64,000 nt of DNA, from the NCBI RefSeq assembly GCF_001598695.1, contig NZ_BCZK01000007.1:124001-188000 (forward strand), in the 5' to 3' direction. This stretch comes from Klebsiella oxytoca NBRC 105695 (GTDB lineage: Bacteria; Pseudomonadota; Gammaproteobacteria; Enterobacterales; Enterobacteriaceae). Position numbers and translations under genes: made by a program. Shown piece after piece: positions 1 to 10,128 of the stretch. Below the pieces are notes generated by a model. The model had not been told where the DNA came from. It worked only from the letters and a program-made list of their open reading frames with translations, and made no database searches. Numbering within the stretch: the first letter of the stretch is position 1; every line of letters starts with the position of its first letter.

Positions 1-420
1 CTCGCAGGCGGCAATGGCGATTTTCTGCCACTGCTGAATCTTCTTGTGCAAACGTTCGGCGTCCAGTTTAACGCCACAGCGTTCGGAAAACAGTGGCGTT
101 ATGAGGCTTACGCCAAGTTCGATCGATTTCTGGATGGTGAATTCCATTTTTTCGCCGCGTGACATCACCTGGCCTAAATGGATATGCAGAGGGGATTCGC
201 GGTTATCGATTTTGCCGCTCTGTACTTCAACCAGCACATGTTTCTTACCTGCCTCGACAATGACCGCCTCGAAGACCTGATTGCTGCCGTCAAAAAGCTC
301 GATTGCCTGGCCTTTACCCATCCGTAAAACGCGACCGACATGGTTGGCCGCGTCGTCGGAGAGGGCTATCTGGCTACCCGTAGTGATGCGTTCCGGGTGA
401 TGGATGCGAGGGATGCGCAT
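1..420 (-). CDS. rsmE: 16S rRNA m3U1498 methyltransferase, N-terminal part
   Basis: RsmE methylates N3 of U1498 in 16S rRNA of the assembled 30S subunit, using SAM. Only the first 140 codons are in the window; the family is about 243 residues, so the SAM-binding SPOUT knot is mostly outside. The visible part begins [10 protein letters not shown] and contains [13 protein letters not shown] and [16 protein letters not shown], which I recognise from E. coli RsmE: the PUA-like RNA-binding domain and the entry to the catalytic domain. The start is the CAT at 418-420 on the plus strand. endA lies directly upstream on the same strand, as in E. coli. Identification is firm; intactness of the rest cannot be judged. 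Confidence 0.93.
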   Translation of the reverse strand, partial: MRIPRIHHPERITTGSQIALSDDAANHVGRVLRMGKGQAIELFDGSNQVFEAVIVEAGKKHVLVEVQSGKIDNRESPLHIHLGQVMSRGEKMEFTIQKSIELGVSLITPLFSERCGVKLDAERLHKKIQQWQKIAIAACE

Positions 421-511
421 GCTTGATATTCCGTTCTTCGCGCAGATATTGTCTTCCCTCATTAAAGAGGGAAGCGTGAAGCTGCAAATTAACAATTGCC
501 GCTAGTGTAGG

Positions 512-1219
512 TTAGCTCTTTTGCGCCTGGCAAGCCTGCAGGACGTAAGGATTATGGTTGCCCTGAACTTTTGCAATACGCGCGTCGCGTTCGCATTCCC
601 AGCGTGTTACCGGGTACAGCTTATTCCAGGCGGTAAACAGCTGGGTTTGCTGGCGGGAAAGATTAAGCTGGTAGCGGTCGCGCATATAGAAGTAGGTGCG
701 GGCAATCGCGCCCCGGGCGCGAGCCGGCGGCTCGGCAACTTTATCTTTAAAATCAACCTTCATCGCGCACTGGCCGTACTGGCCTTCGCCACCGTTCCAC
801 TGGCTGTACATAAAGTTGGCGCGATCGCCGTTGACCTCGCCAACCGCCGGCTGCAGGTTATGCATGTCGCTTTCCATCTTGCGATAGACCGGGTCTTTGG
901 CGCAGTTTTTCCGCCCGCCGTCCTGCCAGCATTGAAGCTGGTGACCAAACTGCCAGGCCGGAACCACGTGTTCCCACTCTACCCGGCTGGCGCGGTTCTC
1001 ATTTTTACGCACTTTATAGCCGCATGATTCCAGATCGATAACGCCCTTTTTCCCCTGCCAGTTGATTTTACAGCCGCAGTAGAAATCGCCGGGGACGTCG
1101 GCGTTGACCTTGACGCCAGCGGCTTTGGCCTGAGAAAAACTGTTGATTCCCTCCGCAGCAAGCGGGGCACACGCCGCCGCGCTAAGAAACGCGGCAGCAA
1201 AAATATAAATACGGGACAT
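512..1219 (-). CDS. endA: periplasmic DNA-specific endonuclease I
   Basis: EndA is a periplasmic nuclease that cuts double-stranded DNA. The 235-residue reading equals the E. coli length and matches it closely from residue 23 on. Residues 1-22 are a signal peptide (short basic start, hydrophobic core, cleavage probably after LAA). The catalytic His is in WEHVVPAW (about His84), followed by the Cys-rich segment [14 protein letters not shown] and the metal-binding region around [15 protein letters not shown]. An in-frame start 19 codons upstream would bury the signal peptide, so 1219 is preferred. It lies between rsmE and sprT as in E. coli. Confidence 0.96.
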   Translation of the reverse strand: MSRIYIFAAAFLSAAACAPLAAEGINSFSQAKAAGVKVNADVPGDFYCGCKINWQGKKGVIDLESCGYKVRKNENRASRVEWEHVVPAWQFGHQLQCWQDGGRKNCAKDPVYRKMESDMHNLQPAVGEVNGDRANFMYSQWNGGEGQYGQCAMKVDFKDKVAEPPARARGAIARTYFYMRDRYQLNLSRQQTQLFTAWNKLYPVTRWECERDARIAKVQGNHNPYVLQACQAQKS

Positions 1220-1313
1220 CGTTAACTCCGTGTCAAAACGAGCCCGCAACGTAACGAATGTGATTGTCTGATGCAATCAGTCAGATCAGAAAATTTCCAG
1301 TTATTTCCGGAGA

Positions 1314-1814
1314 TTACTTTTCCGCCACCAGCACGTCGCCGCAGCGCACGCAGCGATAGGTGGCCTCACCGCGCATCACGCGGTTGTGGCGGCGAACGGT
1401 AAGCTGATGCTGCTGACACTGGCAGCGGTAGGGGAAGGTATTTTTACGGACAGAATCGAGTTCGAAACGATGAGTACGCAGCGCCGGTACGCCCAGTACG
1501 CTCTCCATCATCCATTTCCACTCTTTTCCGTGCGGTGCCACGCGGCCAAAGTGTTTCCATACCAGCAGATGGGCCAGCTCGTGCGGCACGACTTCGTCGA
1601 TAAAAGCCTGCTGGTTTTCCAGCAGCAGCACCGGGTTAAGGCGAATTTCGTTTTTCTCCAGCCAGGCGGTACCGGCGGAGGTTCCCCGCTGCTGATAAAC
1701 CAGCACCGGTTCAGGGTAATGTCGTCCCAGCTTGAGGTTCGCTTTGGCAAGATTTTCCCGCAGGCTGCGCATAACGGCCTGTTGAAGGGCAATGGGAATT
1801 CGGGGCGTTTTCAT
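1314..1814 (-). CDS. sprT: SprT family zinc metalloprotease-like protein
   Basis: SprT is a cytoplasmic protein of the SprT-like/Spartan zincin family; its bacterial role is poorly defined. The 166 residues contain the zinc-binding HELAH motif at 78-82 with a further His at HGKEWKWMM, and a C-terminal zinc ribbon formed by CQC near 130 and CVRC near 157. Length agrees with E. coli SprT (165). The stop is about 95 bases upstream of the endA start on the same strand. All expected metal ligands are present. Confidence in identity is high, in molecular function moderate. Confidence 0.93.
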   Translation of the reverse strand: MKTPRIPIALQQAVMRSLRENLAKANLKLGRHYPEPVLVYQQRGTSAGTAWLEKNEIRLNPVLLLENQQAFIDEVVPHELAHLLVWKHFGRVAPHGKEWKWMMESVLGVPALRTHRFELDSVRKNTFPYRCQCQQHQLTVRRHNRVMRGEATYRCVRCGDVLVAEK

Positions 1815-1857
1815 AGCGCCAGAGGATAGTGCGGCGGGATGAGGAGAGCAAGAAGAA

Positions 1858-1881
1858 GCTTCCTCCCGGAGGGGAGGAAGC
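1858..1881 (-). terminator. inverted repeat after galP
   Basis: A near-perfect hairpin, GCTTCCTCCC paired with GGGAGGAAGC around a four-base loop, lies 11 bases past the galP stop. On the minus strand it is followed by TTCTTCTT rather than a clean U run, so it is a plausible but not ideal intrinsic terminator. Confidence 0.55.
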
Positions 1882-1891
1882 GTGTATCGTA

Positions 1892-3286
1892 CTAGTCGCG
1901 CGCGCCGATTTCGCGCAGTTTACGGCCTTTCATCAGATTACGTTCAATATGTTCCAGCGAAACGTTTTTGGTTTCCGGGATCAACCACAGAGTCAGGAAG
2001 ATGAACAGGATGTTAAGGCCGCCATAGACCCAGAAGGTATTGGCGCTGCCCAGCGAGTTCAGCATCGTCAGGAAGGTCGCGCCGACGATCATGTTGGCAA
2101 TCCAGTTGGTCGCCGTTGAGCAGGTGATACCGAAATCACGCCCTTTCAGCGGCTGGATTTCGGAGCACAGCACCCAAATCAGCGGGCCGGCGCTCATCGC
2201 AAAACCCACGATGAACATCAGCAGCATCAGGACGGCAAAGTACTGCGCCGTGGCGGAGTGGATGCCGATATGCATCATGCTGCCCAGCACGCCCATGCCG
2301 AGCGCCATGACGATAAAGCCGAGGATCAGCGTCGGTTTACGGCCCCAGCGGTCAACCAGTCCGATGGCGATAAAGGTCGCCAGAACGTTGGTCAGACCGA
2401 CGATGACGGTCCCCCACATCTGTTCGGTGGTGTTGGCATAGCCCGCCAGTTCAAAAATCTTCGGCGCATAGTACATGATGACGTTCATACCGGTGAACTG
2501 TTGCATCACCTGCAGCAGGACGCCGAGGAACACCGCGCGGCGGAAGTTGCTGTTTTCTTTGAACAGCGACCAGCCGGACTGTTTTACCTTCAGGCTTTCG
2601 CGGATCTCATCCAGCTCGCGTTTCGCTTCAGCGCTGGTGTCGCGCAGGCGCAGCAGGACGCGTTCGGCATCGACAAAGCGGCGCTTAGCGGCAAACCAGC
2701 GCGGGCTGTCCGGCAGGAAAACCACGCCAATCAGCAGCAGCACCGCCGGGATAATGATCACCCCGAGCATCCAGCGCCAGGCGCCGCTGTAGCTGAAAGC
2801 GGTATCCGAAAGATACGCCCCGAGAATACCAATGGTGATCATCAGCTGGTACATCGAAATCATGCTGCCGCGGATTTTTTCCGGCGCAATTTCCGACAAA
2901 TACAGCGGGGCCGTGTAGGAAGCGACGCCAACGGCGAGGCCGAGCAGCACGCGGGAAATGAGCAGGACTTCCACATTCGGGGCGGCGGCGGAGAACAGGG
3001 AACCGGCAACGAACAGGATGGCGCCAATCATCAGGCTTTTTTTACGCCCGAGTTTGAAGGAGAGCCAGCCGCTGCCGACCGCGCCGACCGCGGCGCCGAA
3101 CATCATGGAGCTTACTACCCATTCCTGCGTATGAGCGCTTATCTGGAACTCGTTGGCAATAAAGGGTAAGGCACCCGCAATAACACCAATATCCAGGCCA
3201 AATAGCAGGCCTGCCAGTGCGGCGAGGAAGCAGACAAAGAACGTCATCGTCTTGTTTGAACGCCCTTGTTTTTTGTTGTCAGGCAT
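1892..3286 (-). CDS. galP: galactose:H+ symporter
   Basis: GalP imports galactose (and glucose) with a proton across the inner membrane; MFS sugar porter family. The 464 residues equal the E. coli length. Twelve hydrophobic segments are visible. Sugar-porter signatures are intact: KLGRKKSL after TM2, PDSPRWF before the central loop, DRWGRKPTL after TM8, and PETKNVSLE at the C-terminus. A long upstream region holds sites for CRP and for GalR/GalS, which fits galactose-induced, cAMP-dependent expression. It is monocistronic, between sprT and metK as in E. coli. Confidence 0.96.
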   Translation of the reverse strand: MPDNKKQGRSNKTMTFFVCFLAALAGLLFGLDIGVIAGALPFIANEFQISAHTQEWVVSSMMFGAAVGAVGSGWLSFKLGRKKSLMIGAILFVAGSLFSAAAPNVEVLLISRVLLGLAVGVASYTAPLYLSEIAPEKIRGSMISMYQLMITIGILGAYLSDTAFSYSGAWRWMLGVIIIPAVLLLIGVVFLPDSPRWFAAKRRFVDAERVLLRLRDTSAEAKRELDEIRESLKVKQSGWSLFKENSNFRRAVFLGVLLQVMQQFTGMNVIMYYAPKIFELAGYANTTEQMWGTVIVGLTNVLATFIAIGLVDRWGRKPTLILGFIVMALGMGVLGSMMHIGIHSATAQYFAVLMLLMFIVGFAMSAGPLIWVLCSEIQPLKGRDFGITCSTATNWIANMIVGATFLTMLNSLGSANTFWVYGGLNILFIFLTLWLIPETKNVSLEHIERNLMKGRKLREIGARD

Positions 3287-3351
3287 AACGCCCTCCGGTT
3301 GAGTTATTGATTCTGTCGAGGCATAGGGTAGGTAAATGCGTAGTAAAAAAA

Positions 3352-3367
3352 TGTGATAATAATCACG
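3352..3367. promoter_or_regulatory. CRP site upstream of galP
   Basis: TGTGATAATAATCACG matches the CRP consensus TGTGA-N6-TCACA at 9 of 10 arm positions. It lies about 66 bases upstream of the galP start and 4 bases from the GalR-type operator, the arrangement expected for a gal regulon promoter. Confidence 0.75.
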
Positions 3368-3370
3368 CTG

Positions 3371-3386
3371 GTGTAATCGGTTACAC
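3371..3386. promoter_or_regulatory. GalR/GalS operator of galP
   Basis: GTGTAATCGGTTACAC fits the GalR/GalS consensus (GTGKAANCGNTTNCAC) at every position and is almost a perfect palindrome. It overlaps the promoter region of galP, next to the CRP site. Confidence 0.8.
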
Positions 3387-3553
3387 TATCGTAAAGAAAG
3401 GTAATCACATTTAATTTATTTAAATCAGCATTTTAATAAAGTTTAGCTCAAGAAATTTAAAGCGCTAATCAGAGTTTGCTGAAATATTGTGTAACAAAAC
3501 CAAGGGTTATTACATTTTTCGCGCACGTCGGGGAAAAGGATGTTGCACATGGG

Positions 3554-3569
3554 ATGTAATCGCTTCCAT
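3554..3569. promoter_or_regulatory. second, distal GalR/GalS operator
   Basis: ATGTAATCGCTTCCAT matches the operator consensus at 14 of 16 positions. It is 183 bases from the proximal operator. Paired distant operators are known for gal genes, where GalR can form loops; looping here is inferred. The rest of 3287-3669 is AT-rich and shows no gene. Confidence 0.55.
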
Positions 3570-3618
3570 AGGAAGCTTTGCAAAGGGCTGGATGCAGAGG
3601 CTGCGGTTATACGGTTGA

Positions 3619-3648
3619 AAATAAAAAGGCCAGCGCGAGGCTGGCCTT
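3619..3648 (-). terminator. metK terminator
   Basis: AAGGCCAG pairs with CTGGCCTT around a short GC-rich loop, just past the metK stop. On the minus strand the hairpin is followed by TTTTTATTTT, a good intrinsic terminator. Confidence 0.85.
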
Positions 3649-3669
3649 AAGAGCGAGAAGAGCAGGGGC

Positions 3670-4824
3670 TTATTTCAGGCCGGCCGCTTCGCGCAGCTGA
3701 GCTGCTTTGTCGGTTTTTTCCCAAGGGAAATGTTCGCGACCAAAGTGACCGTAAGCCGCTGTCTCTTTGTAGATCGGGTGCAGCAGGTCAAGCATCTGGA
3801 TCAGGCCATACGGACGCAGGTCGAAGAACTCACGAACCAGTAGCGTCAGCTGCTCGGACGATACTTTTTCGGTACCGAAGGTTTCAACCATAATCGAGGT
3901 CGGCTCTGCGACGCCGATGGCGTAGGAAACCTGAATTTCGCAACGATCGGCCAGACCGGCGGCAACGATGTTTTTCGCCACATAGCGCGCCGCGTAGGCC
4001 GCAGAACGGTCGACTTTAGACGGATCTTTACCGGAGAACGCGCCGCCGCCGTGGCGAGCCATGCCGCCGTAGGTATCAACGATGATTTTACGCCCGGTCA
4101 GGCCGCAGTCGCCCATCGGGCCGCCGATAACAAAACGGCCGGTTGGGTTGATAAAGAATTTGGTCGCGCTGTTCAGCCACTCGGTCGGCAGCACCGGTTT
4201 GATGATCTCTTCCATTACCGCTTCCTGCAGCGATTTCTGATCGATGCTTTCGGCGTGCTGTGTGGAGAGAACGACTGCATCAATACCGACAACTTTGCCG
4301 TCGTCGTACTGGAACGTCACCTGGCTTTTTGCGTCCGGGCGCAGCCACGGCAGGGTGCCGTTTTTGCGTACTTCAGCCTGACGCTGCACCAGACGGTGAG
4401 CGTAGGTGATCGGCGCAGGCATCAGCACATCGGTTTCGTTAGTCGCATAGCCAAACATCAGGCCCTGGTCGCCCGCGCCCTGCTCCAGCGGATCGGCGCG
4501 GTCAACGCCCTGGTTGATGTCCGGAGACTGTTTACCGATAGCGCTCAGCACCGCGCAGGAGTTGGCGTCAAAGCCCATATCGGAATGCACGTAGCCAATT
4601 TCACGGACCGTATTGCGGGTGATCTCTTCGATATCAACCCAGGCGCTGGTAGTGATTTCGCCACCCACCAGAACCATGCCGGTTTTGACGTAGGTTTCAC
4701 ATGCTACGCGCGCTTTTGGATCCTGTTCAAGGATCGCATCCAGCACGGCGTCGGAGATTTGGTCAGCAATTTTGTCGGGATGCCCTTCGGATACGGACTC
4801 TGACGTAAAGAGGTGTTTTGCCAT
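3670..4824 (-). CDS. metK: S-adenosylmethionine synthetase
   Basis: MetK makes SAM from methionine and ATP, cleaving the resulting tripolyphosphate; cytoplasmic tetramer. The 384 residues equal the E. coli length. Signature motifs are present: GHPDK at 14-18 (the ATP/metal site), [12 protein letters not shown], and the phosphate-binding [19 protein letters not shown]. The start has the usual [14 protein letters not shown] opening. Upstream on the minus strand are likely MetJ boxes (4944-4967). The order metK then yqgB-speA (divergent) is as in E. coli. Confidence 0.98.
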   Translation of the reverse strand: MAKHLFTSESVSEGHPDKIADQISDAVLDAILEQDPKARVACETYVKTGMVLVGGEITTSAWVDIEEITRNTVREIGYVHSDMGFDANSCAVLSAIGKQSPDINQGVDRADPLEQGAGDQGLMFGYATNETDVLMPAPITYAHRLVQRQAEVRKNGTLPWLRPDAKSQVTFQYDDGKVVGIDAVVLSTQHAESIDQKSLQEAVMEEIIKPVLPTEWLNSATKFFINPTGRFVIGGPMGDCGLTGRKIIVDTYGGMARHGGGAFSGKDPSKVDRSAAYAARYVAKNIVAAGLADRCEIQVSYAIGVAEPTSIMVETFGTEKVSSEQLTLLVREFFDLRPYGLIQMLDLLHPIYKETAAYGHFGREHFPWEKTDKAAQLREAAGLK

Positions 4825-5526
4825 GTTTTATTTCACCTGTGGACGATTCGGGTAGCTCATACTGTTGTGTAGAATGGCTTTGACGGATGACTCTACCAAA
4901 GCTTGCAGGTAGTGACACGAGCAGTCTGAGTGTTAATCAGTATAGATGGATTAACTTCTGGACGGCTATTTTAGGGCAGTTCTTGACCCCATTTCCAGCC
5001 TTTTTTGATATTCGTCGCATTTATAGAAAAAGGGCGGTGGCAATTTTTCCTGACAATGCCCGGCAACGCGCATATTTTTATTTTGCTTTTTACCCCGCTT
5101 ATCGGTATAAAACGCCGCGCGCGGCTCATTAAAACAGCGCACGAGCACTCACCTCGTGACGCCACTTCCAGCCGGGTTAAGCAGTCTGTATTGACAGAGT
5201 CCCGCAGCGGCTTTTTTGCTGGCTGTCCGGATCCTATAGCTTTGGCTTGTCGCTGGCCCGTACCGGGGCAGTGTGGAGGTGATACCAGATAATGAACCCA
5301 CGTTTTTCGCCTGACTCGTCGCGTCGTTCCGTCGCGCGTCACTATTCCTCAATCCGCATCTCTCTCATGCAAACCAGCCGATGTTCTACCCATCTCGGCG
5401 CTTCTCAGGATTCCAGGGCCGGCAGGCTACAGGAAAACTGAACAAGGGCGCTCTTGCGATAGCAAGGGTTTTCTCGTGGTTTCTCCGGACTGTCATACTC
5501 CGTTCGGGTACGTGTTTTACGATGAT
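4825..5526. other. metK-yqgB divergent intergenic region
   Basis: About 700 bases without a convincing gene. It contains the metK promoter side with the MetJ boxes, and the leader of the yqgB-speA transcript. A short hairpin CTTGC-GATA-GCAAG followed by GGTTTT at 5453-5472 resembles a weak terminator or attenuator 55 bases before yqgB. Short open frames on both strands have no start context or recognisable protein. Confidence 0.5.
4944..4967. promoter_or_regulatory. tandem MetJ boxes upstream of metK
   Basis: Three adjacent 8-base units (AGATGGAT, TAACTTCT, GGACGGCT) each match the MetJ box AGACGTCT, read on the minus strand, at 5 or 6 of 8 positions. MetJ binds tandem weak boxes cooperatively. 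They lie 120-143 bases upstream of the metK start. Moderate confidence, because single boxes are degenerate. Confidence 0.5.
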
Positions 5527-5658
5527 ATGAATAAGAAACCGGTCGCTCAGCCGCAAGTCCAGCACTATCTACTGGGATTTCGGACTGTTTATGGGTTGTT
5601 ATCGCTTCTTCGGATTGCGATAGTAGTCAACTGTTTTACACTTGTTACTAAAATTTGA
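5527..5658 (+). CDS. yqgB: small acid-stress-associated protein YqgB
   Basis: A 43-residue protein starting [10 protein letters not shown] and ending [12 protein letters not shown]. It matches E. coli YqgB (also 43 residues) best at its two ends: the MxKKPVAQ start and the AIVVNCFTL tail. Its stop lies 8 bases upstream of the speA start, so the two share a transcript, as in E. coli. A longer in-frame start at 5476 is possible, but the ATG at 5527 gives the conserved length. Function is unclear; E. coli work links it to acid induction. Conservation of the tail supports a real protein rather than a leader artefact. Confidence 0.75.
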   Translation: MNKKPVAQPQVQHYLLGFRTVYGLLSLLRIAIVVNCFTLVTKI

Positions 5659-5666
5659 GGTTCGCT

Positions 5667-7643
5667 ATGTCTGACGACATGTCTTTATCTTCGCCTTCGT
5701 CAGCAGGCGATCACGGTGTACTACGTTCCATGCAGGAGGTTGCGATGAGCTCCCAGGAAGCCAGCAAGATGCTACGTACTTACAATATTGCCTGGTGGGG
5801 TAATAACTACTACGACGTTAACGAACTGGGCCATATCAGCGTCTGCCCGGATCCTGACGTTCCGGAAGCGCGCGTTGACCTTGCCGAGCTGGTGAAAGCG
5901 CGTGAAGCTCAGGGGCAGCGCCTGCCTGCACTGTTCTGCTTCCCGCAGATTTTGCAGCACCGCCTGCGTTCGATTAACGCCGCCTTTAAACGGGCGCGTG
6001 AGTCTTATGGCTATAACGGTGACTACTTTCTGGTTTATCCCATCAAGGTTAACCAGCATCGCCGCGTGATTGAATCGCTGATCCACTCCGGCGAACCGCT
6101 GGGTCTGGAAGCCGGCTCGAAGGCCGAGCTGATGGCGGTACTGGCGCACGCCGGCATGACCCGCAGCGTGATTGTTTGTAACGGTTATAAAGACCGTGAA
6201 TATATCCGCCTGGCGCTGGTGGGTGAAAAGATGGGCCATAAGGTCTATCTGGTCATTGAGAAAATGTCGGAAATCGCCATCGTGCTGGAAGAAGCCGAAC
6301 GGCTGAACGTGGTGCCGCGTCTTGGCGTGCGTGCGCGTCTGGCTTCGCAGGGCTCTGGCAAGTGGCAGTCCTCCGGCGGCGAAAAATCCAAATTCGGCCT
6401 CGCGGCGACCCAAGTTCTGCAGCTGGTTGAAATTCTGCGCGCTGCAGGGCATCTCGACAGCCTGCAGCTGCTGCACTTCCACCTTGGCTCGCAGATGGCC
6501 AATATTCGCGATATCGCCACCGGCGTGCGTGAATCGGCGCGTTTCTACGTCGAGCTGCATAAGCTGGGCGTGAATATTCAGTGCTTCGACGTTGGCGGCG
6601 GTCTCGGCGTTGACTATGAAGGGACCCGTTCGCAGTCCGACTGCTCGGTGAACTATGGCCTGAACGAATACGCCAACAACATTATCTGGGCAATTGGCGA
6701 TGCCTGTGAAGAGAACGGTCTGCCGCATCCGACGGTGATTACCGAATCCGGCCGTGCGGTCACCGCGCACCACACCGTACTGGTATCCAACATCATCGGC
6801 GTTGAGCGTAACGAATATACCGAGGCGACCCCGCCCGCGGAAGATGCCGCGCGTCCGCTGCAAAGCATGTGGGAAACCTGGCTGGAGATGCAGGAAACCG
6901 GCAACCGCCGCTCGCTGCGCGAATGGCTGCACGATAGCCAGATGGATCTGCACGATATTCATATCGGCTACTCCTCCGGCACCTTTAATCTTCAGGAACG
7001 CGCCTGGGCCGAGCAGCTGTATCTGAATATGTGCCATGAAGTGCAGAAACAGCTCGATCCCAGCAACCGCGCGCATCGCCCGATAATCGATGAGCTGCAG
7101 GAGCGTATGGCGGATAAGATTTACGTCAACTTCTCTCTGTTCCAGTCGATGCCGGATGCATGGGGTATCGATCAGCTATTCCCGGTGATGCCGCTGGAAG
7201 GGTTGAACAAGGTACCGGAACGCCGCGCGGTGCTGCTGGATATCACCTGCGACTCCGACGGCGCAATTGACCACTACGTCGATGGCGATGGCATTGCGAC
7301 CACCATGCCGATGCCGGAATACGATCCGGAAAATCCGCCGATGCTGGGCTTCTTCATGGTAGGCGCCTACCAGGAGATTCTGGGCAATATGCACAACCTG
7401 TTCGGCGATACGGAAGCCGTAGACGTGTTTGTCTTCCCTGACGGCAGCGTCGAAGTGGAGCTGTCGGATGAGGGGGACACCGTCGCGGATATGCTGCAGT
7501 ACGTCCAGCTGGATCCGAACACGCTGCTGACGCAGTTCCGCGATCAGGTGAAAAAGACCGATCTCGACGCTGACCTGCAGCAGCAGTTCCTTGAAGAGTT
7601 CGAAGCGGGTTTATACGGCTACACTTATCTGGAAGACGAGTGA
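5667..7643 (+). CDS. speA: biosynthetic arginine decarboxylase
   Basis: SpeA converts arginine to agmatine and CO2 with PLP, the first step of the agmatine route to putrescine. Starting at MSDDMS gives 658 residues, the E. coli length; an upstream TTG at 5655 would add four residues and overlaps the yqgB stop. Features seen: PLP lysine in YPIKVNQHR near residue 127, HFHLGSQ, the glycine-rich [12 protein letters not shown], and the substrate/active-site CDSDG segment near 528. It belongs to the fold III decarboxylases. Together with speB downstream it forms the complete two-step putrescine pathway. Confidence 0.98.
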   Translation: MSDDMSLSSPSSAGDHGVLRSMQEVAMSSQEASKMLRTYNIAWWGNNYYDVNELGHISVCPDPDVPEARVDLAELVKAREAQGQRLPALFCFPQILQHRLRSINAAFKRARESYGYNGDYFLVYPIKVNQHRRVIESLIHSGEPLGLEAGSKAELMAVLAHAGMTRSVIVCNGYKDREYIRLALVGEKMGHKVYLVIEKMSEIAIVLEEAERLNVVPRLGVRARLASQGSGKWQSSGGEKSKFGLAATQVLQLVEILRAAGHLDSLQLLHFHLGSQMANIRDIATGVRESARFYVELHKLGVNIQCFDVGGGLGVDYEGTRSQSDCSVNYGLNEYANNIIWAIGDACEENGLPHPTVITESGRAVTAHHTVLVSNIIGVERNEYTEATPPAEDAARPLQSMWETWLEMQETGNRRSLREWLHDSQMDLHDIHIGYSSGTFNLQERAWAEQLYLNMCHEVQKQLDPSNRAHRPIIDELQERMADKIYVNFSLFQSMPDAWGIDQLFPVMPLEGLNKVPERRAVLLDITCDSDGAIDHYVDGDGIATTMPMPEYDPENPPMLGFFMVGAYQEILGNMHNLFGDTEAVDVFVFPDGSVEVELSDEGDTVADMLQYVQLDPNTLLTQFRDQVKKTDLDADLQQQFLEEFEAGLYGYTYLEDE

Positions 7644-7770
7644 TATACGTCCTCTCCGTAGCGGAGAGGGAAGAGAGAGGGGAAGGCTCATTACGCCATT
7701 CGCCAGACTCACTTGAACACGTAGACATTTGCGGCGATAATTCGCCCAATTAAGCAGCAAACTTATTCAA

Positions 7771-7811
7771 ACCCTTCCTCGTCGGGCCTAACGACGCGGA
7801 GGGGTTTTTTT
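7771..7811 (+). terminator. terminator between speA and speB
   Basis: A long interrupted hairpin (ACCCTTCCTCGTCG against CGACGCGGAGGGGT) followed by seven T residues. It implies partial separation of speA and speB transcription. Confidence 0.8.
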
Positions 7812-7854
7812 ATATTTGTATTTCAATACAACGACTGTAAAAGAGGTCATAACC

Positions 7855-8775
7855 ATGAGCACCTTAGGTCATCAATACGATAACTCCCTGGTATCCAACG
7901 CATTTGGCTTTCTGCGTCTACCGATGAATTTTATGCCGTACGACAGCGATGCGGACTGGGTCATCACCGGCGTACCGTTTGATATGGCGACCTCCGGACG
8001 CGCGGGCGGGCGTCATGGCCCGGCGGCGATCCGTCAGGTGTCGACTAACCTTGCGTGGGAGCATAACCGTTTCCCGTGGAACTTTGATATGCGCGAGCGG
8101 CTGAACGTCGTGGACTGCGGCGATCTGGTTTACGCTTTCGGCGATGCGCGTGAAATGAGTGAAAAGCTGCAGGCGCACGCGGAAAAACTGCTGGCGGCAG
8201 GTAAGCGCATGCTTTCATTCGGCGGCGACCACTTTGTGACGCTACCGCTGCTGCGCGCTCATGCTAAGCACTTCGGCAAAATGGCGCTGGTGCATTTCGA
8301 TGCCCACACCGATACCTACGCCAACGGCTGCGAATTTGACCACGGCACCATGTTCTATACCGCGCCGAACGAAGGCCTGATCGACCCGCACCATTCAGTG
8401 CAGATCGGCATTCGCACCGAGTTTGATAAGGACAACGGGTTTACCGTGCTGGATGCGGGTCAGGTTAACGACCGCAGCGTCGACGACGTGATCGCTCAGG
8501 TGAAACAGATCGTCGGCGATATGCCGGTATACCTGACCTTTGATATCGACTGCCTGGATCCGGCGTTTGCGCCGGGCACCGGTACACCGGTGATCGGCGG
8601 ACTGACCTCCGATCGCGCGATCAAACTGGTGCGCGGCCTCAAGGATCTGAACATCGTCGGTATGGACGTGGTGGAAGTCGCTCCGGCCTATGACCAGTCC
8701 GAAATCACCGCCCTGGCGGCGGCGACGCTGGCGCTGGAAATGCTCTACATTCAGGCGGCGAAAAAAGGCGAATAA
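7855..8775 (+). CDS. speB: agmatine ureohydrolase (agmatinase)
   Basis: SpeB hydrolyses agmatine to putrescine and urea at a binuclear manganese site. The start [10 protein letters not shown] gives 306 residues as in E. coli; a 13-codon upstream extension is unlikely and runs into the terminator region. Ureohydrolase motifs are intact: [18 protein letters not shown] and [17 protein letters not shown] supply the metal ligands. Its stop is only 3 bases from the stop of the convergent MFS gene, where the accessory island begins. Confidence 0.98.
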   Translation: MSTLGHQYDNSLVSNAFGFLRLPMNFMPYDSDADWVITGVPFDMATSGRAGGRHGPAAIRQVSTNLAWEHNRFPWNFDMRERLNVVDCGDLVYAFGDAREMSEKLQAHAEKLLAAGKRMLSFGGDHFVTLPLLRAHAKHFGKMALVHFDAHTDTYANGCEFDHGTMFYTAPNEGLIDPHHSVQIGIRTEFDKDNGFTVLDAGQVNDRSVDDVIAQVKQIVGDMPVYLTFDIDCLDPAFAPGTGTPVIGGLTSDRAIKLVRGLKDLNIVGMDVVEVAPAYDQSEITALAAATLALEMLYIQAAKKGE

Positions 8776-8778
8776 GCC

Positions 8779-9990
8779 TCAGACGCTGACTGCTGCTGCG
8801 CGACGCATGCGCAGCAGCAGCATGCCTCCGGCGCAAAGCGTTATCAGCTGCGATACTACCAGCACCGAGAATCCTGAGCTTACCGATCCCGCCGATTTCA
8901 TGACCATTCCCATCAGCAGCGGGATAAACGCCGCGCAGATATTACCGATGCCATTAATAATGCCATAGGCGCTGCCTACCGCTTCGCGCGGCGCATGATG
9001 CTGCACGACCGCCGGGATCGCCGCGCCCTGCAGCCCCCAGAAAACGTTCGCCGCCAGCATAAACAGCGCCAGCATCGCCTGCTGGTGGCTGAGCATCAGC
9101 GCCAGTACCGACAGAGCGGTCAGCAGGCCGCCGATAATAAACAGCACCGGCGCCTGCTCCGGGCGCATTTTATCGAGAAGTACCCCTCCGAGAAATTTTG
9201 AACCCAGGCTCAGCAGAAACGGAACCGCCGCCAGCAGGCCGGTAGCCTGTAGCGAGAAGTGATGCTCGTCGCGCAGCCAGGCCGGCAGCCAGGCGCTGCT
9301 GCCCCATAGATAGCTGAGGGTGGCGATCTCCACCAGCAGGATCCAGCCCAGCAGCGGCGTGCGCCAGGCGAGGGTCAAGGTTGTAATCATACCGGGCCTG
9401 GCGCGGCGTTCATTGACGACTGGAGCAGGTAAAAAGCGCCAGACTAAGCCGCCGCCGAGCAGCAGGTTGAGCAGCGCCAGGGCGTAAAACGATCCCATCC
9501 AGCCGACGTGCGCCATCAGCCAGGTGACCAGCGGAAAGCCAGCCGCCAGCCCGAGCGAAACGCCGAGAGCGGTCACGGCGTTAGGTTTACCGACCTCATC
9601 GGCGGCGAAGCTATCGCTGATAAAGCGGGTTTTCAGCGAGAATAACGGCCCCTCGGCAACGCCGAGAACGATGCGCGCGATTAACATGCCCAGCAGGGAG
9701 CCCAGCAGCGGAGAAACCGCGCAAACCAGCGCCCATATCGCTACGCCGCTTAACAGCCCCTGGCGATAGTTGAGCTTACTTTCTATAAGGGGAGTTAATA
9801 TTAAAGCCGATAAACCATAACCAAGAAGAAAGCATGTCATCAGCATGCCTTGTAACATTCTGTTTTCATTTAAATGAAAGTGAGCGGCAAATTCGGGGTT
9901 CAGAATCATCACTGAGATATTTACCCGATCGACGTAAGAAATAATTATTAACAAAAGTAATGCGATAGTACCTTGCCATCTTGCCGCCAT
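8779..9990 (-). CDS. MFS transporter, anion:cation symporter-like
   Basis: A 403-residue inner-membrane protein with about twelve hydrophobic segments. The opening SYVDRVNISV at the end of TM1 resembles the ACS family of carboxylate/sugar-acid proton symporters. Later motifs include RIVLGVAEGPLF (TM4) and WGLQGAAIPAVV (TM10 region). It faces away from the Rieske cluster across a 425-base control region that carries three copies of one palindrome, so it is probably co-regulated and imports the pathway substrate or a related compound. Substrate cannot be read from sequence. A 12-bp perfect inverted repeat sits in its last codons. Confidence 0.85.
   Translation of the reverse strand: MAARWQGTIALLLLIIISYVDRVNISVMILNPEFAAHFHLNENRMLQGMLMTCFLLGYGLSALILTPLIESKLNYRQGLLSGVAIWALVCAVSPLLGSLLGMLIARIVLGVAEGPLFSLKTRFISDSFAADEVGKPNAVTALGVSLGLAAGFPLVTWLMAHVGWMGSFYALALLNLLLGGGLVWRFLPAPVVNERRARPGMITTLTLAWRTPLLGWILLVEIATLSYLWGSSAWLPAWLRDEHHFSLQATGLLAAVPFLLSLGSKFLGGVLLDKMRPEQAPVLFIIGGLLTALSVLALMLSHQQAMLALFMLAANVFWGLQGAAIPAVVQHHAPREAVGSAYGIINGIGNICAAFIPLLMGMVMKSAGSVSSGFSVLVVSQLITLCAGGMLLLRMRRAAAVSV
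8790..8820. repeat. 12-bp perfect inverted repeat at the speB/MFS convergent end
   Basis: CTGCTGCTGCGC and GCGCAGCAGCAG are separated by seven bases. The hairpin lies inside the last codons of the MFS gene and 15 bases beyond the speB stop. No U run follows on either strand, so it is not a standard terminator, but it could halt or protect the 3' end of the speB transcript. Confidence 0.7.
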
Positions 9991-10065
9991 GATTTACCTC
10001 TTTTTAAATTTAATACATTTTGGTTATTATTTTTTTGACGCCAGAAATAATCACTTAACTAAAAT

Positions 10066-10081
10066 GGTTCACCTATGAAAC
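10066..10081. promoter_or_regulatory. operator-like palindrome O1
   Basis: GGTTCACCTATGAAAC agrees with the perfect copy O3 at 13 of 16 positions. It lies 76 bases upstream of the MFS start. Probable IclR-family binding site, by similarity to O2 and O3 only. Confidence 0.45.
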
Positions 10082-10112
10082 TCATTGTTTATTAAGGTTT
10101 AATTTTCTTTTT

Positions 10113-10128
10113 GTTTCATATGTGAAAC
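10113..10128. promoter_or_regulatory. operator-like palindrome O2
   Basis: GTTTCATATGTGAAAC differs from O3 at two central positions and extends to an 18-base palindrome with flanking T and A. It is 47 bases from O1, roughly 4.5 helical turns, which could permit joint binding on one transcript's promoter. Confidence 0.65.

Noticed and set aside
2258-3169. 303-codon open frame antisense to galP
   Set aside because: Low-complexity, Gln/His/Asp-rich product typical of the reverse of a hydrophobic transporter gene.
4825-4966. Possible SAM riboswitch before metK
   Set aside because: No conserved S-box core; MetJ box-like repeats explain SAM control as in other enterobacteria.
5453-5472. Small hairpin with T run before yqgB
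   Set aside because: Five base pairs only and two G before the T run; mentioned under the intergenic region but not called a terminator.
5772-7076. 434-codon open frame antisense to speA
   Set aside because: It mirrors a highly conserved gene with biased codons, shows no recognisable domain and lacks a plausible start context.
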